Shown: piece after piece, positions 43,080 through 56,035 of the stretch | Numbering within the stretch: position 1 is the stretch's first letter | How the letters are laid out: the number at the start of each line of letters is the position of its first letter | Source: Zingiber officinale | Taxonomy: Eukaryota > Streptophyta > Magnoliopsida > Zingiberales > Zingiberaceae | Direction of reading: 5' to 3' | Assembly: GCF_018446385.1 (NCBI RefSeq) | Contig: NW_024589898.1 | Span: 186,001-250,000 of the forward strand | Length of the DNA: 64,000 nucleotides | The notes under the pieces: model-generated | Database searches by the model: none | What the model was told of the DNA's origin: nothing | The model's input: only the letters and a program-made list of their open reading frames with translations | Translations under genes and position numbers: made by a program

Positions 43080-44640
43080 CAATACCAACACCACTAAAGG
43101 TTTAATAACTGTGGAAGAGGATGTTAGGATTTTCCTCAGCCAATTAGCAGATCGTTTCGTAGTAAACGGAAAGGTCGAGACTACCACACTTCTTTCGAAG
43201 TTAGCAACCATGCGATATAATGGCAAAGGAAACATAAGGGAGATACCTGTAAGTGCTTACTTAACATTTAGGTCCCAAGGTTCAAGCAAGAAGAGGAAAT
43301 GGACCAATAAAGGAAAAAAGAAAGAAAACTGCAGATTTTAGAGGCTATGACTATAAGATGCAAAAGAAACAAGATAAGGTGTCTACTTGTTTCTTCTGCA
43401 AGAAGAAAAGTCATATGAAGAAAGACGGCCCCAAATACACCAATTGACGTGTAAAGAAAGATAAATTCTCGATTTTGTTAGTTCAAAAGTCAATTTAGCT
43501 ATGTTCCCACTAACACTTGTGGATAGATATCGGTGCTACTATTTACATAAGTGTCACTATACAGGATTGTCTTAGAGCCGACTTCCACTTGATGGTGAAA
43601 GATACATCTATAAAGGAAATGGAAAGAAGACTAAAATCGAGTCGATTAGTGTTTTAAGGCTTTATTTAGGAACCAATGTGATTTAGAAAATACATTTATT
43701 GTATTATCTTTTCAACGAAATTGAATTTCAATTTCTTATTTGGACAAATCAGGGTATTCTTGTTCATTTAGAAATGAAATTTTCAGTATTTTCTTTAATT
43801 CAATGTTGGTTGGCAATGGTTTCGTAGTTGATAAGTTTTATAAATTGAACACCTTTATTCCTATTGACAACGTAATAATGTATAGTATAGGTACAAAACA
43901 CAAATTGACTAATGAGAATTCTTCTATGTTATAGTATAAGCGTTTAGGATATATATCCAAAGAATACCTAGAAAGGTTACCGTCACATGAAATTCTTGAT
44001 TCCTTTGACATGTCAATTTATAAAACTTATCAACTACGGAATCATTGTCAACCAATATTGAATTAAAGAAAATACTAAAAATTTCAATTCTAAATAAACA
44101 AGAATATGATGTTTGCATAGAGTGTGTTAAGGGGAAGACCACCAATAAAAGGAATAAGGGGGTTAATTGTTGTAGTGACATTTTGGAACTAATACATACG
44201 AACATTTATGGACTATTCCCTAAGGGATCTTAGAATGGACACACATATTTTATTAACTTTATAGATGCCTATTCCAAATTTGACTATGTGTACCTTATTT
44301 GTAAGAAGTCACAATCTTTGAATGTGTTCAAAATTTTCAAAGCTAAAATTGAACTTCAACTATGTAAGAAAATTAAAGTCATCTGATTCAACCATGGAGA
44401 TAAATATTATGATCGATATGATGGATTAGGTGAACAATGTCCAGGACCTTTTGTAAATTACCTTGTTGAGTGTGAGATTATACATCAGTATACCATGCCT
44501 AGTACTGAATGGTCAGTTGAACGTTGCAATCGTATCCTAAAAGATATGGTAAGAAGTATGATGACTTTCACTTCTCTACCAGTGTCTTTATGAGTAAAGT
44601 GCTCAAGACTATAGTTTACTTACACAATAAAGTGATCATA
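43080..44640 (+). pseudogene. Ty1/Copia gag-integrase remnant
   Basis: The plus-strand order is the end of gag with a zinc knuckle whose last cysteine is lost (CFFCKKKSHMKKDG, near 43396), a protease-like WIDIGATIY segment near 43520, the pre-integrase block CIECVKGKTT near 44118, then the integrase core (HTNIYGLFP, FIDAYSKFDYVYL, ERCNRILKDMVRSMM). The first catalytic Asp is Asn here and the second is not recognisable; the Glu (in VERCNR) is kept. Many stops and frameshifts. RT and RNase H are absent. Confidence 0.75.
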
Positions 44641-44644
44641 TATC

Positions 44645-46521
44645 TGTTAAAATATATACTAAAAGCCTAGCTTTTGTAAACATTTATTTTTAAAATAAAA
44701 AATCACATTGGTCAATATCTGCATTTATTGTTAAATATAATTATTCATTTAATTTATAAAGTAGATAACATGGAGTGTGGTATCACACTCAGGAGATCAT
44801 GTTGTCGATTCTCTATAAATTATAAACAGTTGCTCACGACTAAGATAGAAAGGAACAAACCATCAGAATAGTCATAGTGTAATTAAGTATTAGTTTATCT
44901 TGACTAATAAATTACACTGATACACTTTAAGTGTATTGAATAGAACCATTTAGGTAAGTTCTTTTTTACTGACTTAGTAAAAGAACTATACCTTAGTTAT
45001 TTTGGAAGTGTGTGCTCTTAATCCTAATATAATAACAAACTCATATATTTAATATTTATTTCTTTGACTTATCAAAGGGTGAGGTTTAGCTCGATAAATC
45101 AATATGCCCGATAAATTGGGAAATGATATTACTTATAGTGTGTTGTTGATTATAGAAGGAATCTGTGTCCTAGTTATCTAGGTTGAGAATGTCCCCAAGA
45201 GGAGCTCATAAGGATTGTCATGTTAAACCCTGCAGGTGGACTTAGTCCGACATGACAATAAAGTTGAGTGATATTACTCTTGGAGCTAGATATTAATTAA
45301 GTGAGTTGTCAGTAACTTACTTAATTAGTGGACATTCGTAATCTTAAACACAGGGAGACTAACACACTTATAATAAGAAGGAGCCTATAATGTAATTTGG
45401 GATTAGTGCGGTAGTGTGATCATAACTCTCTAGTGGAATGAGTTATTATCGATGAACTTGAGTTGTGTGTTCGGGGCAAACACGGGATACTCAAGCTCAT
45501 CGGAAGGCCAAAACCAATTTCTACTCTAGGTCCCTGTTGTAGCCTCATTAGAGCCTCAAGTCCATCCAAAGAAAGGCCCATCTTGGTGTCCAAGAAAGGG
45601 GCCGGTCCATTGTTTGGTAACCAAGCAATGGCCGGCCACATCTCCTCTTAAAGGGCCGGCCCTATTGCTTGGTGACCAATCTAGTAGGGGTCGACCATAA
45701 TATTCAAACAAGGAGGGTTGTTTTTGAATTTTTAAAATCTTCTCTTTGTAGAAAACTATGAGTTTTAAATGAGAGTTTTTAATTTTAAAAACTTTCCTTA
45801 TTTGAATTTGGTCATATGTTTTAATAGAGAGTTTTAAAAGTTTTAAAACTTTCATTTTTTAACCATCCTCATGGTTTAAGAAAAAAAGGAGGAAGCTAAG
45901 TTTTAAAATTAAAATTTTCTATCATCATGTTAAAAAAGGAAATTTTATAAGAGAAGTTTTAAATTTTAAAACTTGGTTTTAATTTTTAAAACTTTCCTTT
46001 TTTAACTCTATTAAAGAGAGCTTGTAAAATTTTATAAGAATTTGTTCTTCTTGTAAAATTTTATTAAACAAATTATTTTTTCTTTCCTAAACATGGTGGC
46101 CGGCCACCTTGCTTGGTGCCCAAGCAAGGGGCCGGTCAAACTCAATCCTAAACCAAATAGGATTGATCACAACCATTGATTTGGTGATTGATTCAATCAA
46201 GAGGAAAGAAAAGGAAAAATTAAAAGGGAAAAGGAAAAACTCTTGGATGATTTTATTTTTTGTAAAAAGTTTTTCCTTATTTGGCTTGGGCAAGTAATAT
46301 AAAAGAAGGGGTGAGGGGCTTCATGAGACACAACTCTTATTCTTTGGCTTGGAGACTCTCTTGGTGGCCGACCCCTCTCTCCCTCTCTTCTCCCTTTGCT
46401 CTCTTTTCTATTGTGGTGGTGGTGGCCGAATATTACGAGGAGAAGCTCTTATGGATGGTATTCATCTTGGAGGATCATTGCCCACACGACGTCCAAGGCA
46501 AGGCGAGGAATATGACATAAG
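44645..46521. mobile_element. Possible Copia LTR or LTR-derived segment
   Basis: It follows the Copia remnant directly, starts TGTTAAAATATATAC, and contains a TATAAAAG-like box near 46300 and three CTTGGTnnCCAAGC / GGCCGG blocks (45585-45690 and 46093-46136). No second copy is in the window and no polypurine tract precedes it, so the LTR call is tentative. Confidence 0.35.
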
Positions 46522-47154
46522 TGTTAGGACCTTCGGATAGCGGCTAGAGAGGGGGGTGTGAATAGCCGACCCCAAATTCTTGTTTCTTCCTACAATTTGA
46601 GTTAGCGCAGCGGAAATAAAAGATAGAAACGAAAATGGAGAAGATCAAACCTCAAACGCGACGATATAACGAGGTTCGGAGATGATACTCCTACTCCTCG
46701 GTGTGTCCGTAAGGTGGACGAATCCTATCAATTCGTCGGTGGATGAGACCCCGGAGAACCGGCTAATAAAAACTCCTTCTGGGTGGAGAAACCTCGCCAC
46801 AATCTCTCTTGCAACAGCAAGATCAGTGTACAAGAAATACAGCAAGAAGCCAAGAACAATATGAATGTAAAAACACTAGTTTGCTTGCCTTCTTGTCGAC
46901 TGTTGATGAAGCAACAACTTCACGGATGCCAACCACAGCACAGCAGCAACTGTTCAGTTGGAAACTCAGCCGAGGGAAGCTCACACGAAGCTTCAGTAAT
47001 GGAGAGCTCAGCAAAGCTTTGATCGCAGGGAACAAGAAGGAGCAAGAGCAACAACCAAGAAGTTGGTCAGCTTCCCTGTAGTGGCCTTCTTATATGAACC
47101 TGCGAAGAAGACAAAGAAGAAATCTAGCCATTGTGACTTAACGGCTAGACCTGG

Positions 47155-47430
47155 ACCGATCAGGGTCCACCCTGATCGGTCCAGGGTGGATCTGATCGGT
47201 CAGGGGACCGATCAGGCCCTACGCTGATCGGTCCCCAGACCGATCCCAACTCCCACAGAGAGTTGGCTGCGATCCCTGATCGGTCTGTGGACCGATCAGC
47301 CTTCTTACTGATCGGTCACCAGACCGATCAGATTACTCACAGAAAGTTTCTGTGTGGATACTGATCGGTCCACAGACTGATCAGATAACCCAGTGTTTCA
47401 CTGGATCGGTCAGCAGACCGATCCAATTTT
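47155..47430. repeat. CTGATCGGTC / GACCGATCAG dyad array
   Basis: About seven dyads of CTGATCGGTC and GACCGATCAG, separated by 4-6 bp inside each pair. The spacers between pairs are themselves short hairpins (CCCACAGAGAGTTGG, CACAGAAAGTTTCTGTGTGG, CCCAGTGTTTCACTGG). It occupies the place that the CGATCGATTGG array holds at 7531-7740 in the related element. Confidence 0.85.
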
Positions 47431-48053
47431 CCAGCCTTAAGATACCTAGATTACCTATCTAAGTGTCCTTAAACCTTAGCTAATCTTAAAATTAAATCTT
47501 AGATCGCCCAATTTCTTTAAGAAAGTGCCAAACTCCAACTTGGCATTTCTTTAATCTCTTGATTTATTTATCCTAATTAAAATTAAGCACATTCCTTAAA
47601 TTTTGGCATATTTATCCTTCCAAAGGAGTAATCACCTTATATTTTAAGCCCAGATTTGCCCTTGACTCCCTAAGAACATACCAAAATCCTAACTTGGTAG
47701 TTCATATGATTCTCCAAATTGTGCCAATTTAATTCACACATAATTCCTTAAGATTTGACACATGTTACTCTTTCCAAGAGTGACAATTTGGATTATGGTT
47801 TACATTTCCCTTAATTCCATAAGAAAATGCCGAATTTCACATTTGACATTACTTTTGCTTCTCTTAAGTGCGTCAATTCTAAATTAGATTTAACTCCTCA
47901 AATTTTGACACATTCTACTCTTTCGAAGAGTAACACTAATAATCTTTTTCAATTTCAAAGGTTAGTGAAACCTTGAAAATGCTTTCAAGTGTCAACTTTA
48001 ACAAGGTTGGGTTAACTACCCTTCCAATTGGAGTTGACACTCTCTAAACCCAT

Positions 48054-49060
48054 CTAGGGTGTAGATAATATGCTCCTAGGAACCCAATACCTATTGATGT
48101 TCCTTGGATGCTCTACGTACTCACTAGGGATGACTTCTCTATATACCTTCTTAAGGACCTTTCTAGGCTTCTTAGAAGCCTTGGTCACTTCTATTAGGTC
48201 ACTTATAGGGATAACTTCCCTTGTAACCTTCTTAGTGACGTTATTTGGCCTTCTTGGAGCCTTAGTCACCTTTACTAGGTCAACTTTAGGGATGACCTCC
48301 CTTGTGACCTTCTTTGTGATTTTGTTAGACTTCTTGGAAGTCTTAGTCACATTGATCTTGGCAAAGTACTCTTAGGGATGACTTCCCTAGTATCTTTGAC
48401 TTGACCTCTAAACCTAGGGTTGGTCCCATAGCTATATGGAACCCTATGGTATTGAGTCTCACTCTTCTTGGCTTTGGGTTTGTATGATCCTAAACCTCTA
48501 TGACCATTGAATGACTCTTGCCTAATTCTCCCTAGATTTTGCTCATTTTGACCCTTAAGCATATTTTCCATTCTTGCTAGAGTCCTTTCTAAATTATCAA
48601 GTCTTGACCTTAAGACTTAATTCTCTACTCTTAAATCCATAGATTTGGATTTTTCTTGATTCCTATGAACATTTCTATATCTAGGCATATCTCTATAATC
48701 CTTAGAACTATTACCTAAGATGTTATCTACTTCCCTAACCTTAGGTGTGATAAATCTAGCATGAGGAGGAATATATTTACCCTTAGTGTCATCATGCCTC
48801 CTATTCTCATGATAAATAGCATTAAAATAATAAGAATTATTTCTAGCATGCTTTTTATCATGTGTCAAAGGAATAGGTTCGTTAAATGATACCTTGGCTT
48901 TTACCTTGGAAGCTCCCCCTAGACCTGTGCTTCCTCCTTTGACCTTGGTTGGTTTCTTCCTGTTGGGGCATTGACTTCGGTAATGTCCTTTTTGATTGTC
49001 ATGAGTACATGTCACACAAAAGGAAGCAATGAAGTCTAGGCTAAAAGTGGTTCTCACTAG
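48054..49060 (-). pseudogene. gag C-terminal remnant
   Basis: Minus-strand pieces at 49060-48617, 48571-48347 and 48350-48054 match the 5460-6344 gag region: GHYRSQCPNRKKP, KKHARNN, NRRHD, KSKDLR-like, and the repeated K-x-T-R-E-V-I-P units. Stops and frameshifts separate the pieces. The second zinc knuckle is again altered in its first half. Confidence 0.75.
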
Positions 49061-49075
49061 GTAATTTTCATGCAA

Positions 49076-50759
49076 TCAAACTCAATTGATCAAAATAGCA
49101 TTCACCACCATATTAACCAATATCATGTAAGTAAAACATCCAATCATGTCAAATGGCTTAAAATTGATGATCAAATTTAAGAAACTTTTATCATCTTAAA
49201 AATATTACTTGAACAATTCCATAGAGACTTTATTCTAAATGACATGCTATATACTAAACAAATGCAAAGTGTGGAAGTAAAATGCAAATGTAAGAAAATA
49301 TGAAACTAAGGAAAAATGCACACAAAAATAATTTATTAACAAAGCATGAATTAAAATGCAAAATAAAGCGAAATTGGAACCAACTCCCCTTTAATTCCCG
49401 GTGGTTGAAGAAGATTTAAAAGAAGTATCCATGCCAGTAGTGGTATAATTGTGGTTCCAATCAAATCTTTTTTATTCATCATTTTTCCTTTCAAAATTCT
49501 TTCTGGAGGTTGAAGGCGGTTCAGTTCAAGCATCCACTCCGAAAGTTTATATTCTCCTACAACATCAATAAAAGACAACCTCTCCCACTCATATATAGGA
49601 TGAGAAAAGAATAAGAGAATATTAGTCTTAGTAGAAAATGTATCAAACAATGAATCACATCTAATAAAGTCAACAATTGGTACCTTTATGAAATTTTCTG
49701 ATGTATCATAAGAAATACTAACCTTGTCAAGTTGAAAGGTACCTAGAGTGGTGATTGTTACCTCCTTTTCATCAAATAATTGCTCAGACTCTGGTTCTGG
49801 TGAATGCTCAACCTCATGTAATGATTCTTGGGTCCTTGCCTCCACAGCACAAGTCCCTACACTTACATCCTCTATTCTTGGTGATTCTTGAGGTAATGCT
49901 TCCAGTAAGCAATCCCCTACACTTAAATCATCTTCTGCATCTGTATCTGCATCATTCACAATATCTAAAGCAACAACATTAATAGAATCAGAAAATTTGA
50001 ACAACTACATCATCATCACAAATAATACTAGAAAAATTTTATGAAGAAATGGGAGTAGGGTCAGGCCTGACAGAATCTCTACTTTCCATCTTCCCACTCG
50101 AGCTTTGCGTTTGCAACTGATTGATGGATGACGCAATTTGGTCTAACTGACTCTGTATATTCTGTATCCTTAAGAATTGTTGCTCTTGATGTTCTCTCAT
50201 TTGTTGCATAATCTTCTTGATTTTCCATGTTGACTCTTCAATTTGAGAATCATTCTGTTGAAACGAATGTGGCAAAGAAGATGTTGAAACCTCTTAAAAC
50301 CCATATGAATTTTGATAGCATGGATATGGCTCAATAAATTATCCTTGTGCATTTCCATACCTGAAACATGAATAATCCACTCAATTAGCATTATAATCAT
50401 TTGAAAATGACTCATACCTATTTTGTTGATTCATGTTTGGGTAAAATTGATGCTCAGGCTGAAAATACTGATTCTCCATTCCACCTCCAAAATTCTGAAA
50501 ATATGAATCCATGCTTCTGAAATCTCCTGTTCTTACACTACACACTAACAATCAATGTTAGAAGATTCAAGAGCATAAAGTTTCAAACACATGAATATAT
50601 GAACATTAGAAGAACTTGACAATTCAGAAATAAGCCGACATGAAATCACAAAAAGATAAGCAATCAAATCTATAGAGATGCTACAAAAAAAATCAATCAA
50701 AGCACAATTCAAAATAGACACACACTACTAGTCGTTTCCCTGGCAACGACGCCAAAGTT
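49076..50759 (-). mobile_element. Gypsy-type element, PBS and leader/gag region
   Basis: On the minus strand a PBS (TGGCGTCGTTGCCAGGGAAA; plus 50733-50754) follows the LTR that ends at 50760. It resembles TGGCGCCGTTGCCGGGGA, the tRNA-Asp type PBS of Athila/Tat-like Gypsy elements. Then come Gln/Asn-rich frames (QLDQIASSINQLQTQSSSG; 50560-50039) and a 217-residue acidic frame (50004-49351) of unknown function. Stops interrupt the leader. No pol is present; the left part is lost. Confidence 0.65.
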
Positions 50760-53700
50760 TGGCAGTCGCCTTTTTCACATGTCACTAGGCGCTCCAAATT
50801 AATAAAGATTGGGAACTCAACTAAACTTAAGATGCGTGTTGTAGTAAGGAGTCCCAGGTCATATTTTTTTCACGGATAACTAGTAAGTGTGTGTTCAAAT
50901 TTGATTCCCTAATTCTTTTGGGGTTTTTCTATTAAGAATGGAAATTTAGCTCTTTAAATTAAAATTCTAGATTAATGATATGATGATCATCTTCACATAC
51001 CCTTAAATGTTTTGCAATAAATCTATCAATCAACTTTGCTCATCGAATTCAACCAAATGGGTAAACAATTTGAGTGAAATCTATCCTCACACAAAAGTGA
51101 AATTTCTAGCACGAAAAGGAAAACTAAGGCTGATTTAAAACCCACCAAATTTGCACTCACAACTCCCCTCATAGATTTCCGAACAACACAACATCAAATT
51201 AGAGAATTGAATGGACATCAACATTTAGCATCAATGTGATCAAATAGCAATCTCGGATACTGTTGCATAATTTCTGTAATAAGAAATCAGATTCATAATT
51301 TGAAAATGAAATTAATCTTGATTCAAATTAAACTACTCCTAGAACTACTTAACTGACCTAAACAGTTGAAACTATTCTCAATCAAATTAGGAACCTGTTG
51401 AAACAGAATTGGGAAACGAAACCTAGAATTCAAATTGACAAATGAATTATCATGTAAACAATTAAAAAACTAACTTACAAAAGCTAATAAAAATGTAACG
51501 AACATAAAGTCTAACTCTGAGTTTCCTAAATCACTAATGAAACTAAGCAACTTGAAATCCTAATGCAGATTAACTATGAAACTTTGAAGTATAATCTCAA
51601 CAGACATCAAGAAACAGAGATCGTCATCTCAGTTAATAACTATAACGAAATTCAAAACTGATTGGGGGTTTTCTGAAGAGAAAAGAAATTAAAACATGGA
51701 TACTGGAAATCAGAACTCTAATCTAGGTAAAAGAACATCCACAAACTCAAATCAGGAATCCAATTCCTTCTCTTCGCCGCAAAGCAAAAGAGCTCTTGAG
51801 AACACCCATTGAGCTCTCAACAGCGAAATCAGTTCTTCTAGCTCGTTGATTGGATGCGTCAAGCTATTGGGAACGCCCTTTTAGCTCGCGATCTGAGTAC
51901 AAGGAGAACAGAGCAATGACACGGATCGCTGAGCTTCAATCAATTGATTGGATCGACTCCATCGTTGCAAATGAAGGCGAAGGTGGGTTGATTTAGAAGC
52001 TTCAGGGAACACCCATCTGACCTCTATGAATGCCTGTAACTGCAGATCTAGGGAACACCCTTAATTCTATTGCAGTGGTGAAGAGTGGAAGAGAAAACGT
52101 AGATCTAGGGAACACCCATCGATCTGATTTGTTCCTTGATTACTGATCGCCAGTTGATGCAAACTTAGCTGCCGGAGTTTGAATCTAAATTCACGATCTA
52201 GATGGGGAAGGGAGCATTGGTGTTAGCCTCTTTGCATGTCACGTGGCACCCCAAATTGATAAAGATTGGAAACTCAATTAACTAAAGTAAACTCGTGTAG
52301 TATGGAGTCCCAAGTCGTATTTTTTTCCAAAGATAACTAGTGAGTGTATGTAAATTCTAGAATTGGTTCCAATCAAATTCTTACATCAACAAGTTCTATT
52401 AAGCTCTTCTATTCGGTTCTCATTTCAACTTGTACATAATTCTCAAAAATTCATTAGATCAATTCAAAATGGAATCGAAGAAGTGTTGTTTACATCTAAA
52501 CATAATCTGCTTCAACTCTACAAATAAAGTTTCACAAGTTTAGTGACTAATGTATCATCAAATTCAGTAAATCCATTTCAATTACATTCATAGATCTCGT
52601 TAAAATCAAAAACTCAAGCCAATTGATGTTAAACAGAGGTAGCATCTAATTCATACTTGCAATCAACTTGAACAATCAAGCTTAAACAACTATCATGATG
52701 CATAGATCCAAGGTTTAATTAAACTAATGCTCGAAACTAGACAATCTTACTATAATCAGAATTGCAAGTTAAAATGAACATAAATTGCAGACAATTAAAA
52801 CAAAGTTCGGATTATAGATCTCAATCAAGAACAGAATTGCAAAGGAAATGCAGAAATGGGATTGTAGAAGTAAATTCATACAAAATCTGAAATGGAAAAC
52901 GCAAACAAAGATTAAAATGCAATCTATATTATTAGATCTTCAGATCTGAGAAAGATGATTAACAAATCAAAGATAAGGATCAAGAAAACTAAACCCTAAA
53001 CATTCCACAAATCCAAACTCGGACCAAAACTTCTTCAATCCGCCAAAAATAGAGCCACCTCTGAGAACGCCCTTCGGGTGACCACCAGCGAAGATCTGAT
53101 CTCCAAACTAATGCAAGCGTACGATCACAGCTGCTAGGAACGTCTCTCGAGCTCACGAACTAACTGGCACCCTCATCGCTCAAGTTCAGAGGCTGAATTC
53201 TGGAATATGTGTCACTCGGTCGATTGATCAGATCCACTCAAGTGCAGCAGATGAAATGAAGATGGAATGAATTCTGAAGCTACTGGGAATGCCTCTCGAG
53301 CTCCAGTTGATTGATGGAAATCGCAGATTTAGAGAACGCCCATTAATTTGGATCACGGGAACAAGGGACAGAACTCAATCTCGTGGACTGGGAACGCCTC
53401 TGCCACTCTCTGAAACCCTCGGACGATGAATGTCGGAGCCCAGTGATCGCCGGTGATGAAGAAATCTCGCTCGCGGATCGGGAATGTGGAGATGGAACTC
53501 GGCGTCGCGGAAGAAGGAAGAAGAAGATGCACTGTGGAAATGTTGTGAACACACCGAGCCACCTTCACTGTAGCTTCTCTCGGGTTTAAATACTCCTCAG
53601 ATTAAATCGGACGGTCCAGATTTCTCGGGCTTGATCAACGGTGGAACATAGTCTAAAATCCGATCCAAAGTCCCTGATCTTCATCTACGGTCCAGATCTA

Positions 53701-54495
53701 CTTCTCACTAGGTTGGATGAGTCGGATCTTCAATGGATGGCTATGATCTGCTTAAATCTTCAATGGACGACCCAAATCAATCCAAGGCTTGATCGCTCCG
53801 TTTAGCCCTAGATTTGAGCCCGAATGCGGCCTGATCTGATCGGGTCCATGACCCTTTTGATGCCTACAAAATAACAAACAAATATTAGCATCAAATAAAG
53901 CCGTAATAACATAATTTACAATTAATTCCAAAATTGATACAATGTATAAAATGTGGTGTAAATATGAGTTCTATATATGAAAACTACATCAAACCATGAT
54001 TGTAGGAATGAGAATAATATAGTAAAATCATGGTTATCAAGCATCGAAGACGGTGAACAGTACCGAAGTCGCGAGGAAGAAACAAATGCCTGAGCTCAAT
54101 GAACACACTGTAGCTTCTCAGGTTTTAAACCTCTCCCAATCTGATCCAACGGCTGAGAATGCTCTGATCTCATCTAACGGCTGGATGACTTTAGATCTGG
54201 CTCAAAAGCTTCGAATCTTCATCAATGACTGAGATATGTTCTTCATTAGGTTGGATAAGCTAGGTCATCAGTAGATGGCTTAGACCTGCTCCAATCGTCG
54301 ATGAACAGTCTAAATCGCTACAAAGAATATAAAAAAATATTAACATCAAATACCATGAAAATAAACTAATTCGTAATTAAGTCCAAGATAAATGTAATAC
54401 ATGAAATATGATGTAAATATAAGTCTCATCTATGAAAAACACATCAAACCATGCATGTATGAATCAAAATAATATAATAAAATCATGGTTATCAC
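50760..54495 (-). repeat. Outer Gypsy LTR, interrupted by a nested LTR
   Basis: The outer LTR consists of 50760-52217 and 54045-54495 (about 1,909 bp in total). Both pieces correspond in order to the nested copy: the left starts TGGCAGTCGCC and the right ends ATCATGGTTATCA. On the minus strand it is the 5' LTR, as the PBS adjoins its left edge. Confidence 0.8.
52218..54039 (-). mobile_element. Nested solo LTR
   Basis: 1,822 bp, starting TGGTGTTAGCCTC and ending ATCATGGTTATCA, flanked by the perfect duplication AGCAT (52213-52217 and 54040-54044). It belongs to the same family and has the same orientation as the LTR it interrupts. Repeated phrases such as GGGAACACCC / GGAACGCC recur through both copies. 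Confidence 0.88.
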
Positions 54496-55254
54496 CTAGC
54501 CAGGGATCCCCACCCAGGTCTTAGGTCGCTAACGCTTTGTTGGCTCGTCTCATTGTGCGCGGGAGCGTTGAGGAGTTTCTTCAGATCTTTGAAGTTCGTC
54601 TTCATCAGAGGTCATCATCATTCATCAAAGTCAGTACTCATCTGCGCAGATCTCAGACAGGATCAATAAGGATAAAATTCTATCCACGTCCAGGTGCCCC
54701 AATTAGATCTATAAATACAGATCTAATCCCAGAAGCTAAATAAAAACACTTGCAATCAATTCTCTTTCTGTTTAGCTTTATAATTGAGTGCTTCAACTGT
54801 TGTTTGAGGCTTCTCCGCATGAAGGAGACTTGTAGTGAGTTTTACTTGTCTTGGATTAACAACCACCTAGATTGTAACCAAGTAAACGATCTGTCTCTTT
54901 CTTTCTTTAATTAAGTTTCTTTTTTATGTAAGTGTTTCTTAATTTAGCTTTAAAAGATAAGAAAGATTTTATTTTTTATTTCAATTGGTCCTAAGGTGAC
55001 CTCAAAAGAGGTCATATTATATCTGTAAATACTTTATACTAAATAGCAAGAGTAAATTACGATATAAACTTTATGATTCTAAAAGGAATCTATATCACAG
55101 TTACAAATTACAAATACTAAATGCTAAACATCAACAGTAAATCATGATATTGTAATTCAGAATGTCCAACAAACGAATAAAATCTCATAAAGGTTTTAAA
55201 ATTTAAGTATATACAATAATCAAAACAAAAATATTTGTCTTTATTATCAAATAT
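54496..55254 (+). mobile_element. Fragment of a related LTR
   Basis: Contains CTATAAATACAG (about 54709) as a TATA box, then CTTCTCCGCATGAAGGAG, a diverged form of the CTTCTCCGCCTTCGGTAG block of the first LTR family, and GATTGTAACCAAGTAAACG. No borders were established. The part beyond 54950 is AT-rich and unassigned. Confidence 0.45.
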
Positions 55255-55319
55255 AGAGTAGTAAAATAAATACAAACTCCCACTAAATAAGTTTTTCCAT
55301 AAGAAGGACTCTCATATCC

Positions 55320-55730
55320 ACAACATACACATGAAATACCTTAGATACTAAGCTTTTGGTGAGTGGATCGACCAACATAGAATTTGTGCTGATATGCTCT
55401 ACCATGACCTGACGACTCTGAACTCTTTCTTTAACTATTAGAAACTTGATATCGATGTGCTTAGACTTGATGAGTTGCAATTATTCTTGGCATAAAGTTC
55501 TGATGCTTATTATCATAATAGATCCTCAGTAGTTTGTCAATGCCATCAACAATATGTAATGCTGTGATAAAGTTTCGCAACCAAATTCCATAATTGGATG
55601 CTTTGTAGCATGCTACCAAATCTGCTTCCATAGTAGAAGTGGCTACTATCGTCTACTTCATGCTCTTCCAAGATATAGCTCCTTTAAAAAGTATGAAAAT
55701 ATAATCTGAAGTGGACCTCTAGCTATCTAA
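55320..55730 (-). pseudogene. Copia RNase H remnant
   Basis: The minus strand reads STMEADLVACYKASNYGIW, LRNFITALHIVDGIDKLL, a frameshift, SKHIDIKFLIVKERVQS and EHISTNSMLVDPLTKSL. These are the C-terminal blocks of Ty1/Copia RNase H. At least one frameshift and one stop lie between them. Confidence 0.8.
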
Positions 55731-56035
55731 TAATTCAATAAATTAGAGTTTGAATATCCAATCACTCCTGGTGATTTGACCACCGATACTTGAGCATATG
55801 TCCTTTAATTCTTTATAAATACTACATTACTCTCTTAACCACTTTCTAGTGTGACGGTCCTAGGTTATCAACATATCTGCCTAGCATCCCCACTATAAAC
55901 GCTATATCTGGTCAAGTATAAACTTATGCATATATGAGACTTCCCATTGCTAGTGCATATGAGAATTATTCCATCACCTCTTAACATAGGGTGTTACTAG
56001 ATGTACAGACAGTTCTATCTACCATACCTTATAAG

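Larger units (their letters stand above)
46522..49075 (-). mobile_element. Reverse-strand relative of the gag-only element, truncated
   Basis: Reading on the minus strand: gag C-terminal part (49060-48054), a non-coding region matching 6345-6720 of the first element (48060-47480), a CTGATCGGTC dyad array (47425-47155) and an end CCTAACA at 46522. The junction with the Gypsy element near 49080-49350 removes the gag N terminus and the 5' end. ATAAG precedes 46522 and could be half of a target duplication. Confidence 0.6.

Noticed and set aside
46522-47100. Possible host gene exon with frames at 46645-47081 on both strands
   Set aside because: Overlapping frames on both strands, no family resemblance, and a position inside the retroelement-like segment ending CCTAACA on the minus strand.
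53343-53589. Short ORFs on both strands near 53.4 kb
   Set aside because: They lie inside the nested LTR, overlap one another and have no homologous family.
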